DNA of 64,000 nt from Luteolibacter sp. Y139 (GTDB lineage: Bacteria; Verrucomicrobiota; Verrucomicrobiia; Verrucomicrobiales; Akkermansiaceae), in contig NZ_JBBUKT010000002.1 of NCBI RefSeq assembly GCF_038066715.1, positions 124,001 through 188,000 of the forward strand, written 5' to 3'. The notes below the pieces were generated by a model. That model was given only the letters and a program-made list of their open reading frames with translations, searched no databases and was not told where the DNA came from. Positions 1-8,274 of the stretch are shown in pieces; within the stretch, counting starts at the first letter, position 1, and each line of letters starts with the position of its first letter. Position numbers and translations under genes: made by a program.

Positions 1-1220
1 GGAGCTGCCACGGGCACGAAATTGGGTGAAGTTGTGGATTCGTGAAGGCGGAAGAGGCGGGGGTAAGGCGGGTTTTCGCTAGAGTCGAAATCCAAGAGTC
101 CGTGAGCCAGTCCGTCATTCCCTTCGACCAGCGCGGGGTGATACGGGCGGTGGTCAGCAGGGAAGGTTTGGACGATCGAGGTGCCTCCTCCCGGGATGGT
201 GCGATAAATGAAGCCGCCGCCCTCAGGTCCTCCGGAGGGGGAAACGCCGTAGATGCCATGCGAGGTGTAGAGCGGGGTCCACAAATAGACATAGCCCAAA
301 TCCAAGAACCTGAAATCGGCTTCCACGCTGAGAGCTCCATTCAGGCCGATCTTGATGAGCGAATTCTGGGTGTTCCCGATGAAGCCGTCAGGGGTTACTT
401 CCAGCCAGCTGATCTTATCCCGGAAGGGGTGGAACTCGCTGAGAACGGTGATGTCGCCATTGTCTTCCAAGCGGAAGAAATTGCCGTAGGTGAAGCGGGA
501 GAAGAAGCCGGCCTCGATCGGTCCCCCAATGCTGGTAGTGCCGTAGATCCGTCCGTCCGAACCGATGGCCACATGGGTGGGCGACGAAGGGGGGTATTTC
601 GCATCCGGGGGCACTGGGACGCCTGGTGGGTAGCCTGATGGAGCCTCGAAGGCGTGGACGGTTTGGAAGGATCCATCCAAAGACAGCCGGAAAATCGTGC
701 CGCCGCCCAACGGTCCGCCGTCTGACATGACGCCGACAAGGTCACCGGATGGTGTGGCCGCCAGTCGCTGGACGCGGTAGCCCTCCGTCACAGGATTGAC
801 GTCATGAAGGACGCTGAAGACTCCATCGGGAGACCAGCGGAAAATGGTCCCGGCGGCGAAAGCACCTCCATAGGTGGTGCCGCCGTAGAATGCGCCATCA
901 GGACCGGCAATCAGCGGGCAACTGGTGCCTGTGCCGGTTTGGTTGGTGGCACTCGCGTCATCGCTCTCGTCCAAGGCAAACAGGACCTCCGAGTTTTGGC
1001 CCGGAGCCACCCGGTAGATGTAGCCTCCTTGGTTTTCTTCCGACCAGCCGGAGAGCCCGTAGAAGTAACCATCGCCGCGGTTGACGAGGTTGACCATGGG
1101 CTGGATGACCTTATCGAGGGTCTGAATTTCCTCGTAAGTGGTCGCGGATGCGATCGTCGGAGACAAGGAAACGGCTCCGGCGAGAATGATTGAGCGGATG
1201 CAGGTGTTAGGGTGATGCAC
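1..1220 (-). CDS. GloVer-type tandem repeat exported protein, C-terminus cut by window edge
   Basis: The frame is open from the left edge to a GTG codon at 1220-1218 and reads 406 codons without a stop. It has no in-frame ATG near the start. GTG is chosen because it gives a clean signal peptide: a short N-terminus, a hydrophobic SIILAGAVSLSPTIASA stretch, then TTYEE. The mature part has at least six repeats of about 50 residues with the pattern GDG-hydrophobic-YG-x-T/S-x-x-GG-x-x-x-x-G-x-I/F-x-R (for example PDGAFYGGTTYGGAFAAGTIF and SDGRIYGTTSIGGPIEAGFF). This is the pattern of the GloVer tandem repeat family, named for globe/Verrucomicrobia-rich beta-propeller-like surface proteins. The C-terminal anchor, if any, lies beyond the window. 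Function is unknown; it is presumably exported or surface attached. Confidence 0.75.
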   Translation of the reverse strand, partial: MHHPNTCIRSIILAGAVSLSPTIASATTYEEIQTLDKVIQPMVNLVNRGDGYFYGLSGWSEENQGGYIYRVAPGQNSEVLFALDESDDASATNQTGTGTSCPLIAGPDGAFYGGTTYGGAFAAGTIFRWSPDGVFSVLHDVNPVTEGYRVQRLAATPSGDLVGVMSDGGPLGGGTIFRLSLDGSFQTVHAFEAPSGYPPGVPVPPDAKYPPSSPTHVAIGSDGRIYGTTSIGGPIEAGFFSRFTYGNFFRLEDNGDITVLSEFHPFRDKISWLEVTPDGFIGNTQNSLIKIGLNGALSVEADFRFLDLGYVYLWTPLYTSHGIYGVSPSGGPEGGGFIYRTIPGGGTSIVQTFPADHRPYHPALVEGNDGLAHGLLDFDSSENPPYPRLFRLHESTTSPNFVPVAA

Positions 1221-1315
1221 GCATGAAAGCTGTTGATGCGTGGGTGGTGGGTCAATAACTTTCCTGTAACTTATTTGAGTCTTTATTTATTATGAAGCTG
1301 GCGAGGACTCCCGGG

Positions 1316-2188
1316 TTAGATCGGGGTCACGTCCACCGAGACCTTCAGCGTGTGGCTCAGGCCGCCGACGGTGACGCCGCGGAGGGGTGAGACGTCGCGG
1401 TAGTCGCGGCCGGTGGCGACGGTGATGTGGCGTTCGCCGGGGCGGACGTTGTTGGTGGGGTCGAAATCGAGCCAGCCTTGGCCGGGCACGAAGACGGAGA
1501 CCCAGGCGTGCGAGGCGTCGGCACCGACCAGCTTCGGCTTGCCTGGTGGCGGCAGGGTTTCGAGGTAGCCGGAGACGTAGCGCGCGGGCATGCCGATGGA
1601 TCGCAGGGAGGCGATCATGATTTGGGCGAAGTCCTGGCAGACGCCGCGGCGGTTTTTCAGCACTTCGACGACCGGGGTGGCGACGGTGGTGAAGTCGGGG
1701 TCGAACTTGAACTCGTGGAAGATGCGTGCGTTGAAGGCGGAGACGGCTTCAAGCACGCAGCGGCCGGGAGTGAAATCCGGCCGGGCAAACTCGGCGAGTT
1801 CCGGAAGAACGGGGATCAGTGGAGAAGACAAGGCGAAGGCGCGGGCTTCGAGGGCGGCCGGTTCCTTGGATGTCTTGAGTCGGGCAGGCAACTGGTCCCA
1901 TGGGCCGCCGGCTTCGAGTGGAAGCTGACCTGCGGATAGGACCTCCACTTCGCTCTCCGCCGTGATGATGAGTTCGGGGTGAGGGCGCTGGATGGAGAAG
2001 TAGTCGATGTGGTTGCCGAATGAATCACGGCGACTGCGGTGGAATTCCGGCAGGGGATCGATGCCCAGTTTCCACTTCAAGCAGCGCTGTCCCGGCAAGT
2101 CCAATGGCCGCAACCGGGCCTCATTGTGGCACAGGTTTGCGGGCGTGTCGTAGCGGTAAGTGGTCCGGTGGCGGATGCGGTAGCGCAT
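1316..2188 (-). CDS. Transglutaminase-like cysteine protease family protein
   Basis: 290 residues. An N-terminal beta-sandwich domain (about 1-130, beginning YRIRHRTTYRYDTPA) precedes a transglutaminase core. The catalytic triad is visible: Cys184 in RRGVCQDFAQIM, His227 in ADASHAWVSVF and Asp243 in WLDFDPTNN. The length and two-domain layout are normal for the bacterial transglutaminase-like family. It is the last gene of a leftward operon, 33 bp after the ATP-grasp/alpha-E gene. Transglutaminase, circularly permuted ATP-grasp and alpha-E proteins commonly co-occur in bacteria and have been predicted to make or process a peptide or amide-linked product, but the substrate is not established. 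No signal peptide, so probably cytoplasmic. Confidence 0.88.
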   Translation of the reverse strand: MRYRIRHRTTYRYDTPANLCHNEARLRPLDLPGQRCLKWKLGIDPLPEFHRSRRDSFGNHIDYFSIQRPHPELIITAESEVEVLSAGQLPLEAGGPWDQLPARLKTSKEPAALEARAFALSSPLIPVLPELAEFARPDFTPGRCVLEAVSAFNARIFHEFKFDPDFTTVATPVVEVLKNRRGVCQDFAQIMIASLRSIGMPARYVSGYLETLPPPGKPKLVGADASHAWVSVFVPGQGWLDFDPTNNVRPGERHITVATGRDYRDVSPLRGVTVGGLSHTLKVSVDVTPI

Positions 2189-2221
2189 GAACGAGGAGGA
2201 AGAGCGGAAGCGGGCAGGGAC

Positions 2222-4819
2222 TTAGCCGTGCAGGAAGTGCGGGCGGTCGGCGTGGCGGAAATAGGTCAGGGTCAGCGCATTCGAAAGTTGACCGAGGGAG
2301 TGCAGCATGTGGTCGACGAAGGTCTCCAGCTTGCGGCGTCGTCCGCCATTGGTGCTGGTCAGCGTAGCGATGTCGGTGAGGCGCAGGCGGCTGGAGGTTT
2401 CCACGAGGATGCGCTGCTCGCTGGTCAATCGCGCGCCGTGTGCCTGGCGGGGCAGGCGGTCGATGTTTCCTTCAAGGCGCTGGATTTGATAGAGGAGTGA
2501 ACGGGCGTTGTTCGGCTCTAACAAGAGGAGCTCGAGCACCAGTTCGATCCTCGGATAGGTGCGGTAGCGCTTGCGATAGGTGACCAAGCTGTCCGAGGCG
2601 GCGAGCACGGTTTCCATCACGAGAAGCTCTTCCTCCGGTGTGCGGGCTTCCACAAGGAAGTGGCGGATCACGGAAAGCTGGAACTGGGCGCGCTCGATCC
2701 GGCGGCCGGAGTCGAGCAGACGCCAGCCGGCGTCCCGGGTCATACTCTCGAGATTGAGACCCAGCAGCGCGGTGAGGTCGATGATCAGACGGTTCAGCGG
2801 GTCAGTGAAGTCATCGAGATCTGAAACGACATGGCCCGATCCTTCGATCCATTCGCGGATGATGGCTTCGATCACGCGCCACGAGTCGGGAGACCACAGG
2901 TCGCGCACGGCGTAGGCGGCATTCCGGAAGGAGCGAAGGTTGTAGGCCAAGGAGCCGATCCGCCCCGGCTGCGTGAGCAGGGACATGACCTCTTCCTCGT
3001 CGCTTACGACGGCGTGATCCTCCTCTTCATGAATTGGTGCTGCATTGGTCACACCTAACAGGCCTCCCATGAGGATTTCGCGATGGCGGCTGAGCTGGCT
3101 TTCATCGTCGCCGATGGATTCGACGAAGCTCATCACCGCGCGGCGCAGCAGGCGGGCGGTGCCTTCCGCGCGCTCGGCGTAGCGGCCGGTCCAGAAGAGG
3201 TTTTCACCGGAGCGGCTGGGTACGTTGCGCGAATCCGCGTCGCGGGCTGCGGCGTCGGCGGTGTCGTTCCAGAGGCTGACGAAGGGTTCGGAGTCGGTAC
3301 CCTGGACCCAGGTGTCCTTCGAGGTGCTGCCGAGCTGACTGGAAACCACGAGTGCTTCCGGAGATGCCGCGACGCGGGTCAGGCCGCCGGGCATGACGAT
3401 GTAGCGGCCATCGGCGGTGGCGGTGGCGAAGCCGCGGAGCACGCCGCGGCGAGCCTCGATCTGTGTGCCGTGGAGGCAAGGCTGGGTGGAGAAGCTGACT
3501 TGCTGTTGGCCGACGTAGCATTCCGGTGCGGCGAGGATTTTCGCGCGCAGGGTTTCCCGCTCCGCTTTGCTCAGCGTTCCGCCGAAGACGGAGCCGAAGG
3601 TCGGAGCACGGTGGATCGACTTCACAATGAGTGTGTCGAGGTTCGCGAGGACGTGATCGCAGGCTTTCTTCTCGCCGCACCACCAGGTGGCGGCTGCGGG
3701 GAGAATGAGTTCCTCGGTTCGCAGATGGCGGGAGATACCGGGAAGGAATGCCATGAGGCCGGGGTTCTCCAAGACACCGCTGCCGGGGTGGTTCACCACG
3801 GCGACATTACCGGCGCGCATTGACTCTAGCAAACCGGGCACGCCGAGCTGGGAATCTTCTTTCAGCTCCAGTGGATCGCTGAACCAGGCATCGACGCGGC
3901 GGATGATGACGTCGACGGGCTCCAAGCCACCGAGGGAGCGCAGCCAGACGCGGGCGTCGCGGACCGTGAGGTCATCGCCTTGGACCAGCGAGTAGCCGAG
4001 GTAGGAGGCGAGGAAGGCGTGCTCGAAATAGGTTTCGTTCTGAGGGCCGGGAGTGAGAATCACCACGCGTGGTTCGCGGGCACCGCTGGCGGTGGGGAAT
4101 GACTCCAGCGTTTCGCGCAGCGTGCGGAAGAAGCCGGCGATGCGGCGGACGCCGCTGCGATGGAAGAGGCGCGGCATGGCGCGGGTCATGACGCCGCGGT
4201 TTTCCACGATGTATCCGCTGCCGGAGGGAGCCTGGGTGCGGTCATTGACGATCCACATGCGGCCGTCCGGACCGCGGGCGAGGTCCGCCGCGTAGAGGAT
4301 GAGCTGGCGCTTCGAGGCGAGCTTCATGCCATGGCACGGACGAAGGTAGCCGCGATGGGCGTGGATGAGCTCAGGCGGAAGCCAGCCTTCGGCGATCAAC
4401 CGCTGCTCGCCGTGGAGGTCGGTGAGGACGTGGTCGAGCAGCTCGGCCCGCTGGATGAGGCCGGCTTCGATGGTCTTCCAGTCCTGCTCGGAAACGACCC
4501 ATGGAATGGCATCGATTTGCCAAGCGCGGTGCTCGCCATCGGGAGCGCCGTGGACGCTGTAGGTGACGCCGTTTTCGCGCAGGAGGCGGAGGATCTCGCC
4601 ATTGGTGGCGATGGCCTGCTCGGGAGTGAGCCCGCCGAGCCATGAGGCGACGTGCGACCAAGACGGGTTCACGCTGCCATCGGCGGCGAGCATTTCGTCC
4701 CACGCGCCGCGGGCGTAGTCCGGTGGCAAGATGTTTCTCGGGGTGACCGCAGCCGGCATGACCGAGGATATGCCCGCATCCGCTTGATTTGGCAATGGTG
4801 GCGACTCCGGCGGCGTCAT
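2222..4819 (-). CDS. Circularly permuted type 2 ATP-grasp protein fused to an alpha-E domain
   Basis: 865 residues. The first 500 or so residues match the circularly permuted ATP-grasp family (old DUF404/DUF407): GAWDEMLAADG near the N-terminus, then RPCHGMKLAS, NDRTQAPSGSGYIVENR and VVNHPGSGVLENPGLMAFLP. From about residue 525 (SGENLFWTGRYAERAEGTARLL) to the end is the helical alpha-E domain (DUF403). These two modules are often separate adjacent genes; here they are one polypeptide. ATP-grasp enzymes form amide or ester bonds through acyl-phosphates, so a peptide ligase role is likely, but the substrate is unknown. The start lies 13 bp downstream of the miaA stop, so both are probably on one transcript, with the transglutaminase gene following. 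Confidence 0.87.
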   Translation of the reverse strand: MTPPESPPLPNQADAGISSVMPAAVTPRNILPPDYARGAWDEMLAADGSVNPSWSHVASWLGGLTPEQAIATNGEILRLLRENGVTYSVHGAPDGEHRAWQIDAIPWVVSEQDWKTIEAGLIQRAELLDHVLTDLHGEQRLIAEGWLPPELIHAHRGYLRPCHGMKLASKRQLILYAADLARGPDGRMWIVNDRTQAPSGSGYIVENRGVMTRAMPRLFHRSGVRRIAGFFRTLRETLESFPTASGAREPRVVILTPGPQNETYFEHAFLASYLGYSLVQGDDLTVRDARVWLRSLGGLEPVDVIIRRVDAWFSDPLELKEDSQLGVPGLLESMRAGNVAVVNHPGSGVLENPGLMAFLPGISRHLRTEELILPAAATWWCGEKKACDHVLANLDTLIVKSIHRAPTFGSVFGGTLSKAERETLRAKILAAPECYVGQQQVSFSTQPCLHGTQIEARRGVLRGFATATADGRYIVMPGGLTRVAASPEALVVSSQLGSTSKDTWVQGTDSEPFVSLWNDTADAAARDADSRNVPSRSGENLFWTGRYAERAEGTARLLRRAVMSFVESIGDDESQLSRHREILMGGLLGVTNAAPIHEEEDHAVVSDEEEVMSLLTQPGRIGSLAYNLRSFRNAAYAVRDLWSPDSWRVIEAIIREWIEGSGHVVSDLDDFTDPLNRLIIDLTALLGLNLESMTRDAGWRLLDSGRRIERAQFQLSVIRHFLVEARTPEEELLVMETVLAASDSLVTYRKRYRTYPRIELVLELLLLEPNNARSLLYQIQRLEGNIDRLPRQAHGARLTSEQRILVETSSRLRLTDIATLTSTNGGRRRKLETFVDHMLHSLGQLSNALTLTYFRHADRPHFLHG

Positions 4820-4832
4820 CGCGCCAGCCGTA

Positions 4833-5702
4833 TCAGATGCCGTGCCGATCTTCCTTCAACCAGTGTTCGCGGCGGAACCAGGTGTCCTGGCGCTTGGCAT
4901 ACTGGCGGGTGGCGGCGTTGATGAGGGACTCGCATTCGGGGCGGTCGATCTCACCGGCGAGGTGGCGGCGGATTTCGCCGTAGCCGATGGCTTTTTCGAG
5001 GCCGGGTGCGGCGTTCCGGAGGGTGGCGACTTCCTGGATCGCGCCGCCATCCAGCATTTGACGGGTACGGCGGGCGATGCGGTCGTGGAGATCGGGGCGC
5101 GGGCGGGAAACGAGGATGCCACGGAGTTTTTCGGCCCTAGCGGATGAGGCGGCTTCCCAATCGTCGCGGAGGGTGGAGCAGGGGACTCCGGCGAGGAGGC
5201 AGACTTCCAGCGCGCGGGAGACGTAGCGGCGATTTTTCAGGTCGGTCCGGGCGGCTTCGACAGGGTCGAGGGCTTGGAGGCTGGTGACCAGGTCTTCGAG
5301 TGGGGCGGCGTCGAGTTCGGCGCGGAGGGTCGGTTCGCCGGGTGGAAGCGGGGATGGGCCGTGGGACAGGAATTTCAGGTATAGTCCCGAGCCGCCGGTG
5401 ATGATGGGGGTTTTTCCGCGAGCGAGGAGTTCCTCGATGACTGGCACGACCAGCCGCAGGTAGGTCATGGCGTCGACCGGCTGGTCGGGGGAAAGGATGC
5501 TGTAGAGGTGATGCGGACGCTTTTCGCGGTCTTCTGGAGGCGGTGCGGCGGTCAAGACCTCGAGGCCGCGGTAGAGCTGGAAGGCATCCGCATTGACAAT
5601 CTCGCCGTCGAGTTCGGCGGCGATTTCCAGGGCACGGGCGCTTTTGCCTGAGGCGGTGGGGCCGCAGACGAAGAAGAGGTGCTCGGGGGCGGGAAGGGTC
5701 AT
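4833..5702 (-). CDS. miaA: tRNA dimethylallyltransferase MiaA
   Basis: 289 residues. The enzyme transfers a dimethylallyl group to N6 of A37 in tRNAs that read UNN codons. A P-loop GPTASGKS lies at residues 14-21, followed by the family motifs NADAFQLYRGLEVLTA, PHHLYSILSP, GGSGLYLKFL and, near the C-terminus, AIGYGEIRRHL and RQYAKRQDTWFRR. The ATG at 5702 is preferred over an upstream TTG at 5747, because that TTG lies in the T-tract of the terminator of the preceding gene and the ATG places the P-loop at the usual distance from the N-terminus. It is first gene of a leftward operon with the ATP-grasp/alpha-E and transglutaminase genes. Confidence 0.95.
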   Translation of the reverse strand: MTLPAPEHLFFVCGPTASGKSARALEIAAELDGEIVNADAFQLYRGLEVLTAAPPPEDREKRPHHLYSILSPDQPVDAMTYLRLVVPVIEELLARGKTPIITGGSGLYLKFLSHGPSPLPPGEPTLRAELDAAPLEDLVTSLQALDPVEAARTDLKNRRYVSRALEVCLLAGVPCSTLRDDWEAASSARAEKLRGILVSRPRPDLHDRIARRTRQMLDGGAIQEVATLRNAAPGLEKAIGYGEIRRHLAGEIDRPECESLINAATRQYAKRQDTWFRREHWLKEDRHGI

Positions 5703-5745
5703 GCGGATGGGTCTAATAGGACCAAGAAGACCTCTATGCTGAGAC

Positions 5746-5779
5746 AAAAACGCCCCGCCCGAAGGTTCCGGGCGGGGCG
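5746..5779 (-). terminator. Rho-independent terminator of the RRM gene
   Basis: Perfect 11-bp arms CGCCCCGCCCG (5751-5761) and CGGGCGGGGCG (5769-5779) enclose a 7-nt loop. Read on the minus strand, the stem is followed by TTTTT (5750-5746). It sits 25 bp past the stop of the RRM gene and separates it from miaA. Confidence 0.9.
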
Positions 5780-5804
5780 GGGAATGATTTGCGGAGGCTT
5801 CCGA

Positions 5805-6704
5805 TCAGGCGGTCGGCTCTTCCGAAGTGGCCGAGGCCGCGGACTCAGCCGCGGCGACGGGCTCGGACTGGGCGACAGGCTGGGACGGGGCGGCGGGAGT
5901 CGAGTCAGCCGGGGCGGCGGTCTCTTCCTTCAGCGCGTCCTCGTGCTCCTTGGTCTTGGCACCGCTGACGACGAGCTGGCGGCCCATGAAGAACTGATCA
6001 TGCAGTACTTCCACGGAGCGCTTGGCTTCGTCGACATTGAGCATGTCGACAAATCCGTAGCCCTTCGACTTGTGAGTGCGGCGGTTGTAGACGATCTCGA
6101 CGTTGCGGACGGTGCCCACGCCCTTGAAGAGGTCCTTGAGGTCTTCTTCGGTGCAGTCGTAGGACAGATTGCCGAGGTAGATGCGAGCACTGGCGACATC
6201 GCCCCGTTCCGGGCTGCGGCGCTGGCGTTCTTCGCGGGGGGCGCGTTCTTCCCGTGGCGGGCGGTCCTCGCGAGCAGGACGGTCTTCGCGGGAACGTTGC
6301 TCGGACGGCTGCTTGGCGATGCGGACGTTCGACTTCGGCTCGCGTTGCTCACGTGGCGGGCCATCCTCGAAGCGGATGGGCTCGCGGCGTTCGCGCGGCG
6401 GGCGGACTGGCTCCTTGTAGAGGCCGAAGATCTTTTTGATCTTCTGCCAGAGGGTCAGCGGGGCGGGCTTGTATTCCTTGCGAGGTCCGCGATCAATACG
6501 ATCACCGCGGTCGCCGCGTTCTCCACCGCGCTCGTTGCGATTGCGGTCTCCGCCACCATGGGAGCGTTTCTGGCCATGGTGCGAGTTGCTATTGTTGGGG
6601 TCTTGGTCCTGCCGGTTGCGATTCCGGCCTTTGCCTCCGCGGGAACGACGGCGGCGACGTTCTCCGTCGCCGGTGCCGCGGGTATCAGGTGTGGCGTTCG
6701 ACAT
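5805..6704 (-). CDS. RRM-type RNA-binding protein with basic low-complexity N-terminus
   Basis: 299 residues from the ATG at 6704; longer readings upstream are not credible because they lose the protein-like composition. Residues 1-170 are rich in Arg, Gly, Asn, Glu and Pro (RRRRRSRGGKGRNRNR, then many PREER/REDRP units), resembling an RGG/RE-rich disordered arm. Residues 174-252 form one RNA recognition motif, with RNP2 IYLGNL (175-180) and RNP1 KGYGFVDM (214-221). The last 45 residues are Ala/Pro/Glu rich. Single-RRM proteins in bacteria (cyanobacterial Rbp type) bind RNA and are often cold or stress regulated; the long basic arm is unusual. It has its own strong terminator and about 560 bp upstream without another gene. 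Confidence 0.9.
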   Translation of the reverse strand: MSNATPDTRGTGDGERRRRRSRGGKGRNRNRQDQDPNNSNSHHGQKRSHGGGDRNRNERGGERGDRGDRIDRGPRKEYKPAPLTLWQKIKKIFGLYKEPVRPPRERREPIRFEDGPPREQREPKSNVRIAKQPSEQRSREDRPAREDRPPREERAPREERQRRSPERGDVASARIYLGNLSYDCTEEDLKDLFKGVGTVRNVEIVYNRRTHKSKGYGFVDMLNVDEAKRSVEVLHDQFFMGRQLVVSGAKTKEHEDALKEETAAPADSTPAAPSQPVAQSEPVAAAESAASATSEEPTA

Positions 6705-7264
6705 GTTTTCGTTTCGGTTGGCGGGCCGTTCTCGTGACGGCGGGCAGCCGCCCGCATTCGGGCGGGGCTGCAGGCTCGACCTGCCGTTTTCCGGGTCGAC
6801 GGCTTTTTGGTGCCGGGAAGTTTCCGCCACTCGATGCGGGACGGGCGGAAAGTGTCCATGGACCCGGGAAAAGGCGGTTATCGCGCATTGGCCCGGTTTG
6901 GCAGGCATCTCCGCGGTATCCGCGTCCGCCGGAGTCCGATTGCGTCCGCCCAAGCGGAGCGCTGCTGCCAAAAACAGCGTTTTGGCCGGAGGCGGGCAGC
7001 CGGATGGGTGCGGGGCTGCCTGACGCGGGCAGTCTACGCTCCTTGGAATCAATGGCAAGGCGCGAATGGGCGGGTTTCCAAGAGTTTGCCGGGGAGTCGC
7101 GGAGGAATGCAGAGGGAGGAGAAATCCGGGGAAGGAACTCCAGTAATCCAGTATGCCTATATAGTGGAATTACTGGAGTGCTGGCTGCGGTGGAAAATGG
7201 CTCTGTCTGGCCCGGGGATTTGGGTTGAGCCGCGAGCTTGCCCCGGTAGAGTCCGGCCCGCCTG
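6705..7264. other. 560-bp divergent intergenic region
   Basis: This separates the RRM gene (leftward) from the carboxypeptidase gene (rightward). Short ORFs here show no protein-like composition. It must hold both promoters and probably a long leader for the RRM gene. The one clear structure is the inverted repeat at 7138-7178. Confidence 0.6.
7138..7178. repeat. Inverted repeat in the RRM/dacA divergent region
   Basis: The left arm CTCCAGTAATCCA (7138-7150) and right arm TGGAATTACTGGAG (7165-7178) pair over 13 bp with one bulged T, around a 14-nt AT-rich centre. It lies 87 bp before the carboxypeptidase ATG and 434 bp before the RRM start. It may be an operator or a leader hairpin; no U-tract follows, so it is not a standard terminator. 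Confidence 0.7.
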
Positions 7265-8218
7265 ATGAAACGCGCGTTTTTGGTTCTCGTCGCCGTCCTT
7301 TTCGCCGCCGTCTCGCACGCCCAGGAAGGTGAAGCCTTCATGGTCGTCGAGGCGCACTCGGGGAAAGTCTTCTCTGCCGCGAATTCGGTGGTGAAACGGC
7401 CCATCGCTAGCCTCACGAAGATCGCCACCGGCGTGATCACCGTGGACTGGGCGGATGCCACCGGCACCGACCTGAGCAAGGTGGAGGCGGTCGTTCCGCC
7501 GTCTGTCCAAGCGGTGGGTGGGCCGAATCCGATGTCGCTCCAGCCCGGCGACCGGATTTCGCTGCGTGATGCTCTTTATGCTGCCCTGCTCGGCTCGGAC
7601 AATCTCGCAGCCCTGACGGTGGCAAATCACGTCGGCCAGGAAATGCTCCGGGCCCGCGGCAAGACGGGTGATGGGGTGGCGGCCTTCGTCACCGAGATGA
7701 ATGAGCTCGGCAAGGCGATCAACCTGACCAAGACGCGCTTTGTCACTCCCCACGGGCTGGATCCGGCGAAGGGAGGTGGATTCTCCACCGCGGCGGACGT
7801 GGCCAAGCTGTCGATCTACGCGATGCGCAAGCCGGGCTTCACCTTCATCACGCGTCAGAAGGATCGCCAGGTGACGGTGCAGGGAGCCGCCGGTCCGCGT
7901 TCTTTCAATGTGAAGAACACCAACGAGATGATCGGCGAACCGGGCATCCTGGGTGTGAAGACCGGAACGACCAATGCCGCAGGGCCTTGCCTGAGTGTCG
8001 CTTCCGATCGCGACCCGCTGGTGCGCGAGAAGCCGGATGGTGAAAAAGCTGTCACGCCGCGCCGCTTGATCGTCGTTGTGCTCAACAATCCGGATCGCTT
8101 CAACCGGGCGCGCGGACTGCTGCGCCAAGGCTGGGATTCCTATGATCGCTGGGTCGCCGCCGGAGCGCCGATCCAGGACCGGGAGAAGGAAATCCTGAAC
8201 GTGCCGAATCCGCGCTGA
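7265..8218 (+). CDS. D-alanyl-D-alanine carboxypeptidase (peptidase S11, PBP5/6 type)
   Basis: 317 residues. The enzyme trims the terminal D-Ala of peptidoglycan stem peptides in the periplasm. A signal peptide is visible (MKRAFLVLVAVLFAAVSHAQ, cut near residue 20). All three active-site motifs are present: SLTK with Ser49 and Lys52, SDN at 111-113, and KTGTTNAAG with Lys232. The protein ends soon after the catalytic domain, without the long C-terminal beta domain and amphipathic membrane anchor of E. coli DacA, so it may be soluble or loosely attached. The phosphofructokinase gene follows after 56 bp and may be co-transcribed. Confidence 0.92.
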   Translation: MKRAFLVLVAVLFAAVSHAQEGEAFMVVEAHSGKVFSAANSVVKRPIASLTKIATGVITVDWADATGTDLSKVEAVVPPSVQAVGGPNPMSLQPGDRISLRDALYAALLGSDNLAALTVANHVGQEMLRARGKTGDGVAAFVTEMNELGKAINLTKTRFVTPHGLDPAKGGGFSTAADVAKLSIYAMRKPGFTFITRQKDRQVTVQGAAGPRSFNVKNTNEMIGEPGILGVKTGTTNAAGPCLSVASDRDPLVREKPDGEKAVTPRRLIVVVLNNPDRFNRARGLLRQGWDSYDRWVAAGAPIQDREKEILNVPNPR

Positions 8219-8274
8219 AAGATGGCACTCTTTTGACTTATCGAACCTGTCTCAAACCACCAAACCCACCCGCG

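Noticed and set aside
5703-5747. Longer miaA from the TTG at 5747
   Set aside because: This start falls in the U-tract of the upstream terminator, and the added 15 residues are not homologous to MiaA.
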